DNA from: RUG11462 sp036308645
Lineage (GTDB): Bacteria > Bacillota > Clostridia > Oscillospirales > Acutalibacteraceae
Assembly: GCA_036308645.1 (NCBI GenBank)
Contig: JAXJVH010000022.1
Span: forward strand, 5,869 to 69,868
Reading direction: 5' to 3'
DNA: 64,000 nt
Shown here: positions 59,603 to 64,000 of the stretch, piece after piece
Layout: each line of letters opens with the position of its first letter
Numbering within the stretch: the first letter of the stretch is position 1
Program-made: the position numbers and the translations under genes
Notes under the pieces: generated by a model
What the model was told of the DNA's origin: nothing
What the model saw: only the letters and a program-made list of their open reading frames with translations
Database searches by the model: none

Positions 59603-60000
59603 TTAATCTCTCCTTTATTTTCTTTTGTTGCAACAATTAAGGCAGGGTCTTCTGTAAGCCCTGCCTTCTCGTTTGTTTCTTTGTTAAATTTCCATATAAC
59701 ATGGCGCCCGACCATTGAACTGATATACCTGTCTAACCACTTTTTATTTTCCTCGTGCTTATTAACAGTTGGGAACTTATTAGCAGCTGTCATCCAAGCC
59801 ATAACCATACTATCTGTGTTGACGTGATTAAGCGTTGAAATAATTGCCCCAACCTCATCTTCAATTTTATAAAAGGGCTGTAAGCCATTCAATAAAACGC
59901 GCACAAGATGTTGTTTATCCATTCCGGTCAATTTTCTTTTTGCTTCGAATTCCTCAAAATCCTTAAGCATTAAATTTAGTAAAACTCGTTCCTTACTCAT
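59599..60000 (-). CDS. Hypothetical element protein, mostly helical
   Basis: 133 residues, no family recognised. Sequence LLNLMLKDFEEFEAKRKLTG, MDKQHLVRVLLNGLQPFYKI and KWLDRYISSMVGRHVIWKFN is helical with a mixed charge; no metal or catalytic motif. It overlaps ParB by 4 bases and its start overlaps the MobC-like gene by 8 bases, so it sits in a coupled operon of three. By position it might be an accessory of ParB or of the relaxosome. GGAAGG lies before the ATG. Confidence 0.65.
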   Translation of the reverse strand: MSKERVLLNLMLKDFEEFEAKRKLTGMDKQHLVRVLLNGLQPFYKIEDEVGAIISTLNHVNTDSMVMAWMTAANKFPTVNKHEENKKWLDRYISSMVGRHVIWKFNKETNEKAGLTEDPALIVATKENKGEIK

Positions 60001-60349
60001 ACCATTTACCTTCCTTAATCTCTAATATTGAATCAATGATTTCCTTTAGGCGTTCTACATTTTCAAGAAAGATTTTGTCCTTCTCTTCAGTAAGTGGATA
60101 AGTGCCTGTAATCTTATCTCGCCCTTTAAATGCCTTGTCTGAAATTTCTCGAGTCGCTTGTTTGATAGAAAGTATTTCGTCCAAGTAGGGCAGAAGCTCG
60201 GTTGTGGGGCAAGGCTCCACGTGTAGTCCTTTAATCACCTTTCTCAAATAAGCGGTTCGATTGAGTCCTAATTTCTTTGCCTTTTTATCAACGTCAGCTA
60301 ATTCCTCCTTTGTAAATAATAATAAAAATCCTTTGGTTTTTTGTTTCAT
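59993..60349 (-). CDS. Ribbon-helix-helix, MobC-like relaxosome protein
   Basis: 118 residues. The N-terminal part KQKTKGFLLLFTKEELADVD, KKAKKLGLNRTAYLRKVIKG matches the ribbon-helix-helix opening of plasmid mobilisation proteins (MobC/NikA-like), which bind near oriT. The C-terminal 60 residues are helical (TTELLPYLDEILSIKQATRE, IFLENVERLKEIIDSILEIK). No relaxase gene is downstream in the window, so mobilisation would use a relaxase elsewhere on the element or from another one. AAAGGAAG precedes the ATG. A palindrome-rich segment lies immediately upstream. Confidence 0.78.
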   Translation of the reverse strand: MKQKTKGFLLLFTKEELADVDKKAKKLGLNRTAYLRKVIKGLHVEPCPTTELLPYLDEILSIKQATREISDKAFKGRDKITGTYPLTEEKDKIFLENVERLKEIIDSILEIKEGKWYE

Positions 60350-60376
60350 AATTTTCTTCCTTTCTTTGGGGTGTTA

Positions 60377-60495
60377 GGGGCGACGAGCCCTTAAAGTTTT
60401 GTGAAATTTATATAATTTCACGATGCTTGCGAGACCAATGCCATCACGTAGTGATGCCGTCCCCGTCAAGGCGCCTTGAGTCTGTCCGTTAGGAC
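60377..60495. other. Palindrome-rich segment, candidate oriT of the mobile element
   Basis: Five dyads in 120 bases: GGGC-GACGA-GCCC (about 60378-60390), GTGAAATT-TATAT-AATTTCAC (60401-60421), CATCAC-GTA-GTGATG (60442-60456), the 14-base palindrome TCAAGGCGCCTTGA (60466-60479) and GTCC-GTTA-GGAC (60484-60495). It lies directly upstream of the ribbon-helix-helix gene, the usual place of oriT. No nick-site consensus can be assigned. Confidence 0.5.
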
Positions 60496-60531
60496 CATTT
60501 TCTTTTCCTCCTTTATAACAATTTCGGGCAT

Positions 60532-60569
60532 AAAAAATCCCGCACCTTTCGTTTAGAAAAAGTGCGGGA
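60532..60569 (-). terminator. Terminator of the sigma-like gene
   Basis: TCCCGCAC / GTGCGGGA with T-run on the minus strand (AAAAAA at 60532-60537 on plus). Confidence 0.85.
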
Positions 60570-60637
60570 AAATTTTACCCTCCATATATATAACGAGTGA
60601 AAAGTATATAAAATATTCCTAAAATCCAAAAATTTTT

Positions 60638-61435
60638 TTAAAATTTTTTATTTTGTACTTCATCAAGCTTTTTACGCATACCGGCAATGCGTTTTGAAAC
60701 GGCTCCATTATTTGAAAAACCAAGGTCTTTTGCGATCTCCTCTTGGGTGAAGCCCATTCTTTTTCGAACGTAAATTTTGCGTTCGGTTTCATCTAAAGAG
60801 GAAAGATACTTTTCAACTAGCACGTTACTTATGGCTGCCTCATCAACCGGATCTACGTAGCCGTGGAGCTCGGCATTTGGATCGGGCGCAAGCATAACCT
60901 TGATTTTTTCTTCAGTGTGCTCCCATTTTCTGATGTGGTCAATATAGCGAAAGTTGTTAGGCTTATTCTTGTTAAAATCTTCTTCTGCAGAAATTCGGCG
61001 TGTGAGTACGGCAGATTTTTCATACTCCATAACGTCGAGCATTGTATTAACCGCATTGTTTAAAAGATCATCTGCCTTTTGGTCGATGTCGGGGTCTGCG
61101 AAATCAAACTGTGAAAGAATACTATCAGTTAATTCTTCGTTATTCGCAATTTTCACAACTGCGCTCGCAACTAAATCTTCGGTATTTTTCTGAAGCGCAA
61201 TCAAAGGATTATCTTTACTATAATAACACGACGCAGCAGTGCGTCCTTTCGTGCGGACGAGCATTTCAAACTTCTCATCCATAAGCTTTGCTGCATGGAG
61301 AATTTCTGCCTGCTCTTCAGGAGTCCTCTTAGCCGGGTCACTAATCTGCGCCGCCGACCAATCATTCTTTTTAAAGAACTCTTTTAACTCCTCCATAGTC
61401 GGCAACCTGTCCATATCAAGTAATGTTTTTGCCAT
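60638..61435 (-). CDS. Sigma-70 region 4-containing regulator of the mobile element
   Basis: 265 residues from the ATG at 61435 (AAGGAG 10 bases upstream; GTG 61444 is inside the site). The last 60 residues are a sigma region 4 HTH: YLSSLDETERKIYVRKRMGF, TQEEIAKDLGFSNNGAVSKR. The N-terminal 200 residues are helical with many Asp and Lys residues and LLDMDRLPTMEELKEFFKKN, KLMDEKFEMLVRTKGRTAAS; no region 2 is evident, so it may be a sigma-like activator and not a full sigma factor. Similar genes are found on clostridial integrative elements beside ParB. The terminator at 60532 serves it. Confidence 0.8.
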   Translation of the reverse strand: MAKTLLDMDRLPTMEELKEFFKKNDWSAAQISDPAKRTPEEQAEILHAAKLMDEKFEMLVRTKGRTAASCYYSKDNPLIALQKNTEDLVASAVVKIANNEELTDSILSQFDFADPDIDQKADDLLNNAVNTMLDVMEYEKSAVLTRRISAEEDFNKNKPNNFRYIDHIRKWEHTEEKIKVMLAPDPNAELHGYVDPVDEAAISNVLVEKYLSSLDETERKIYVRKRMGFTQEEIAKDLGFSNNGAVSKRIAGMRKKLDEVQNKKF

Positions 61436-61505
61436 CTTTTTCACACTCCTTTGTATTTTATAAATACATTATCTCACACTAAGTGTCCCATAAAACGGAC
61501 TTTAA

Positions 61506-61542
61506 AAAATCAACTATTCGAAAATTCCGAATAGTTGATTTT
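61506..61542 (-). terminator. Terminator of the HEPN-associated gene pair
   Basis: 15-base perfect arms AAAATCAACTATTCG / CGAATAGTTGATTTT around a 7-base loop, T-rich on both sides. Confidence 0.9.
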
Positions 61543-61575
61543 ATGCAAAATTCCTTGCAATTATAAACATATGAA

Positions 61576-62763
61576 CTAATCTGATTGAATTGGGAAGTAT
61601 TCTATTACTTTTGAACAAACATAATCGCCAATCGCACTATATTCTTCTTCATCAATCACCTCATTATGTTCAACCGAATATAAGTCTTCCCCAAATTGAA
61701 AAACACTAATAAAAACTTCTTCATAAGGATTATTTATACTTATTCCGTTATCTTCGATTGTTTTTATGTCTAGGCTAGACCAATTTTTTGATATCCGATT
61801 ACTTTCTCTATCTGTCGAATAGATCTGAATTCCACTATAACTATACACTTTAATAACTTTTTCAGAAGAAAATGCTAGTAATGTGGCTATAACATCTGTT
61901 CCTTTTAAAAGCGTAATTTGAGAAATAATATCATTTCGTTCCATAGTATTTATGTATTGATATTTCATGACGTTAAATGTTGCTTCCTTTTTTAATGGTT
62001 CTTCTAAAAACGAATTATAGACACTTGTATACATTTCTGTGTTTTTATATTCTGCAACATAATTTTCACCTATATATTCTTGCACGAACTCCTCGCTATA
62101 AGCATCAGTCATTGAATCAAAACAACGATATAAAATATCGGAATCCATAAGAAGTATGGGGAAAGCATCTATAGCTAATCGCATAACTGCAACAACACCA
62201 ATGCACTTTTTCAAATAACATTCAAATGTTTCTATAAAGGTATTTAAAGGTTTATTAGCATTAATCGGATGATTCCGTGATACATAAAAATGCTGCAATC
62301 CCTGTTTGTGAACGTATTTGTTTAATTCAGCGCTTAATTTTTTTGCAAAATCAAAAAAATCTGGCATTTTTTCCTTCATATCAACAAACACATCGCCTTG
62401 TGCAGACAATAGCTTTATTATTTGAAATTGCATGGGAAAATCTTTAGTTTCTTTCCAAGATTTCAAATATTTTTCTCTTTCATCAATCGGCATATCTGCT
62501 AAAAAAACCATAGTAGTGGAAATATCAACTGCCGATCTAAGAGAATAATAAGCGCTATCAAAGTATCCCATTTCAAATAGTTCAATAGCGTTTATAAGCA
62601 TTTGTTCCGACTCCATTATGAATGTGTTTCCAATATTCGCAACATCCATTCTTCCAGACCAACTATGTTCTATATTTAATAAATCCCAATACCATTTTTC
62701 TTTATTGGGCAATTCAATCGGTTTAATATTTTCTTTTTTGCGCCATTCAACCATTCCAGACAT
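61576..62763 (-). CDS. Unknown protein with HEPN-like N-terminal helical domain
   Basis: 395 residues; no named family recognised. Residues about 45-165 look like a HEPN-type four-helix bundle: FIMESEQMLINAIELFEMGY, FDSAYYSLRSAVDISTTMVF, FFDFAKKLSAELNKYVHKQG. The typical Arg of RX4-6H is not present, though His residues are at KYVHKQGLQHFY. The C-terminal 200 residues are a mixed domain (YKNTEMYTSVYNSFLEEPLK, IEDNGISINNPYEEVFISVF). It lies 9 bases downstream of a gene with a complete HEPN motif, and the two share a terminator. This suggests a two-gene module, maybe for phage defence. AT-rich compared with its neighbours. Confidence 0.6.
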   Translation of the reverse strand: MSGMVEWRKKENIKPIELPNKEKWYWDLLNIEHSWSGRMDVANIGNTFIMESEQMLINAIELFEMGYFDSAYYSLRSAVDISTTMVFLADMPIDEREKYLKSWKETKDFPMQFQIIKLLSAQGDVFVDMKEKMPDFFDFAKKLSAELNKYVHKQGLQHFYVSRNHPINANKPLNTFIETFECYLKKCIGVVAVMRLAIDAFPILLMDSDILYRCFDSMTDAYSEEFVQEYIGENYVAEYKNTEMYTSVYNSFLEEPLKKEATFNVMKYQYINTMERNDIISQITLLKGTDVIATLLAFSSEKVIKVYSYSGIQIYSTDRESNRISKNWSSLDIKTIEDNGISINNPYEEVFISVFQFGEDLYSVEHNEVIDEEEYSAIGDYVCSKVIEYFPIQSD

Positions 62764-62772
62764 AGCATCACA

Positions 62773-63522
62773 TCACTTTCTTTCTTCGTAATTTTCCATG
62801 CCTATAGGAATCCAATCTTTTCTTTTCTCAATAAACTCATTAATAATTTCACATAAGAATGATGACACCATATAGTAATCTTCGATTGTTCGATGTAAAA
62901 CATACATTATCGGCGGCCGTAAAGAAAAGCCAAAGGAAGAAATGCTTGTTATATTGGGAGAAACACGATGCGTTTTGTCGTTGCGATAATTATTCAAAAA
63001 TTTGTGATTGCCAGGCCATGGGTTAACATCTTCATCTTTTTCTTCATCATCAATATACGTTTTGATTTTTTTAATAAACTCGTTTGCGTTTTCTCCTGTC
63101 GAGTATTTTTCGAAGTATTTGTTATAATTGATTCTTTTGACATCACATCTTGTTTCAAAAACCACGTTGCAGACTTGTGCTAATAAATCCCATAAAACAC
63201 TTACTCTATAAACAATGTTTTCTGTATGATACAATGCCTCAAATTCCTTATCGTTTAGCTTTTTAAACGGGTCATAATCATTTAGCGTGGTGGACAAATT
63301 ATATTTTACTACTTGATTAAAAGCGTATTTAATCTCTCTATCAATTTCACAAATAGAATCATAGAGAGCAGACATATCATACCATTGAGTAGTTAATGTA
63401 TCAGAGGTTGATATTGAAAAAATAAATTTATCACTGTTGGCAATTTTGATTCTAAATATATTTGGCTTACATACAACAGCATTTATCAATTCTTTCAGAT
63501 ATTCTTTTCCTTGTCGTGCCAT
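62773..63522 (-). CDS. HEPN-domain protein (Cthe_2314-like)
   Basis: 249 residues from the ATG at 63522 (AAGGAG 8 bases upstream; the longer frame has no signal). Helical domain with YDSICEIDREIKYAFNQVVK, LYHTENIVYRVSVLWDLLAQ, and the HEPN RNase signature RNDKTH in NNYRNDKTHRV (R, four residues, H; at about residues 188-195), followed by a Phe/Arg-rich strand and YYMVSSFLCEIINEFIEKRK. HEPN proteins with this motif are metal-independent RNases found in toxin-antitoxin and abortive infection systems. No MNT partner is seen; the next gene downstream may be the partner. The family call is moderate. Confidence 0.7.
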   Translation of the reverse strand: MARQGKEYLKELINAVVCKPNIFRIKIANSDKFIFSISTSDTLTTQWYDMSALYDSICEIDREIKYAFNQVVKYNLSTTLNDYDPFKKLNDKEFEALYHTENIVYRVSVLWDLLAQVCNVVFETRCDVKRINYNKYFEKYSTGENANEFIKKIKTYIDDEEKDEDVNPWPGNHKFLNNYRNDKTHRVSPNITSISSFGFSLRPPIMYVLHRTIEDYYMVSSFLCEIINEFIEKRKDWIPIGMENYEERK

Positions 63523-63600
63523 TCTTAAATCTCCTTGCATTGTAGTTTGTTTAATTATATCATAAAGCTGCTCTTTCTGCAATTTGACTTTTTCATATTA

Positions 63601-63628
63601 AAAAATCGCCGTTTAAACGGCGATTTTT
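63601..63628 (-). terminator. Palindromic terminator after the truncated gene
   Basis: A perfect 28-base palindrome with core ATCGCCGTTTAAACGGCGAT, T-run on either strand. Confidence 0.85.
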
Positions 63629-63632
63629 ATTG

Positions 63633-63900
63633 TTATTCATTGGTTTCTTTTTTGATTCTTTCTAATTCATCTTGCACGGCAAATACATTTTTATCGAAAG
63701 AATCTAATGCGTTGTTGCTTTTTAATAGCTTTGTAAAGAAATCAAACACGTCTTCATCACTGAGAATCCATCCTACTTGATTATTATTTATCGCAGCCGC
63801 ACACATATCCTCAATTTGACGAGAAGACCAATCTGAATATTCATTTAAATCAGAAATAATTTTGGCACATTGTAAAATGAAGTTGAAACAATAAAATAAA
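63633..63900 (-). pseudogene. 3' part of a gene truncated by an insertion sequence
   Basis: The C-terminal about 85 residues are ILQCAKIISDLNEYSDWSSR, QIEDMCAAAINNNQVGWILS, DEDVFDFFTKLL and ERIKKETNE, soluble and helical, with normal codon use. Upstream of about 63900 the open frame continues only through the end of an insertion sequence (MCSVLQFGLSIVMILSNWFR), so the native N-terminus is lost. Product unknown; its 5' part may lie beyond the IS. The terminator at 63601 is probably its own. Confidence 0.6.
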
Positions 63901-63902
63901 AG

Positions 63903-64000
63903 TGTCCACAGTGACGATTCTGTAGTAGAATTGAGTTTGCGGAACCAATTCGAAAGGATCATCACTATGGACAATCCAAATTGTAACACAGAACACAAGA
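63903..64000 (+). mobile_element. Left end of an insertion sequence
   Basis: Inverted repeat TGTCCACAGTGACGATT (from 63903) and GGATCATCACTATGGACA (63956-63973), imperfect over about 17 bases, brackets the region before the transposase start. The IS continues past base 64000, so its right end and family are not visible. Confidence 0.55.
63967..64000 (+). CDS. Start of a transposase gene (partial, runs off the window)
   Basis: ATG at 63967 with GAAAGG upstream opens MDNPNCNTEHK. The short Asn/Thr-rich opening recalls IS30-family transposases of clostridia, but only 11 codons are visible and the family is a guess. The start codon lies inside the right arm of the inverted repeat at 63956-63973, a layout that would allow the transposase to repress its own synthesis. 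Confidence 0.45.
   Translation, partial: MDNPNCNTEHK

Noticed and set aside
35..63990. tRNA, rRNA or CRISPR loci
   Set aside because: No cloverleaf with TTCGA-type arm and CCA-side pairing, rRNA-like segment or repeat-spacer array was recognised in any intergenic region; a covariance search would be needed to exclude degenerate ones.

Overview
The window reads as the chromosome of a low-GC, Gram-positive, anaerobic gut-type clostridium, most likely in the Ruminococcaceae/Oscillospiraceae. Supporting signs are AT-rich DNA with strong AGGAGG-type ribosome binding sites, frequent TTG and GTG starts, secreted cohesin and dockerin proteins, an M18 aminopeptidase, a SpoIIQ-like LytM protein, a FeoB-associated Cys-rich peptide and several families of short dispersed repeats. 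This placement is inferred from gene content; no rRNA or tRNA gene was seen.

Layout. 1-9.6 kb: housekeeping genes (gltX start, an unusual S41 peptidase, DUF951, prfA, tsaC/sua5, a flavodoxin-like reductase, coaE, a lytic transglycosylase, an M18 aminopeptidase, a pseudouridine synthase), interrupted at 3.3-3.9 kb by repeats and a broken REP-associated transposase. 9.7-15.4 kb: carbohydrate-uptake parts (an MsmK/UgpC-type ATPase and two tandem paralogous lipoprotein binding proteins, each with its own sigma-A promoter) plus a split TauE/SafE transporter pair. 15.6-19.2 kb: small regulators, CYTH and CBS proteins and a PhoB/PhoR-type two-component system. 19.3-21.6 kb: two neighbouring secreted cohesin-like proteins, one with a dockerin. 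21.7-34.2 kb: secA, an ABC-F ATPase, rpmB and rpoBC, the latter with its own consensus promoter.

34.2-46.2 kb: repeats, a membrane protein, an XRE regulator, a histidine phosphatase, a Cys/His-rich peptide, and then a compact 9-kb phage morphogenesis and lysis cassette (terminase, capsid with an Ig-like domain, portal, connector, probable nozzle, NlpC/P60 lysin, holin genes). It has no integrase, replication, regulatory, tail-tube or tape-measure gene. 46.2-49.9 kb: grpE-dnaK-dnaJ without hrcA. 50.2-54 kb: a LytM peptidase and the feoA-feoB-feoC-like iron operon, which carries three copies of a palindromic operator.

54.2-64 kb: accessory DNA. A PocR-AraC regulator and an XRE-TPR regulator are followed by the left part of an integrative element. 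Its large serine recombinase ends at the 3' fragment of an interrupted gene. The element carries ParB, a ribbon-helix-helix (MobC-like) protein beside a palindrome-rich oriT-like segment, a sigma-like factor, two HEPN-type genes that may form a defence module, and a gene cut by an insertion sequence that runs off the window.

The most promising items for novelty are the minimal podovirus-like cassette, the HEPN gene pair on the integrative element, the triple operator around feoAB, the S41 protein with a Cys at the nucleophile position, and the REP/MITE families with a RAYT remnant.
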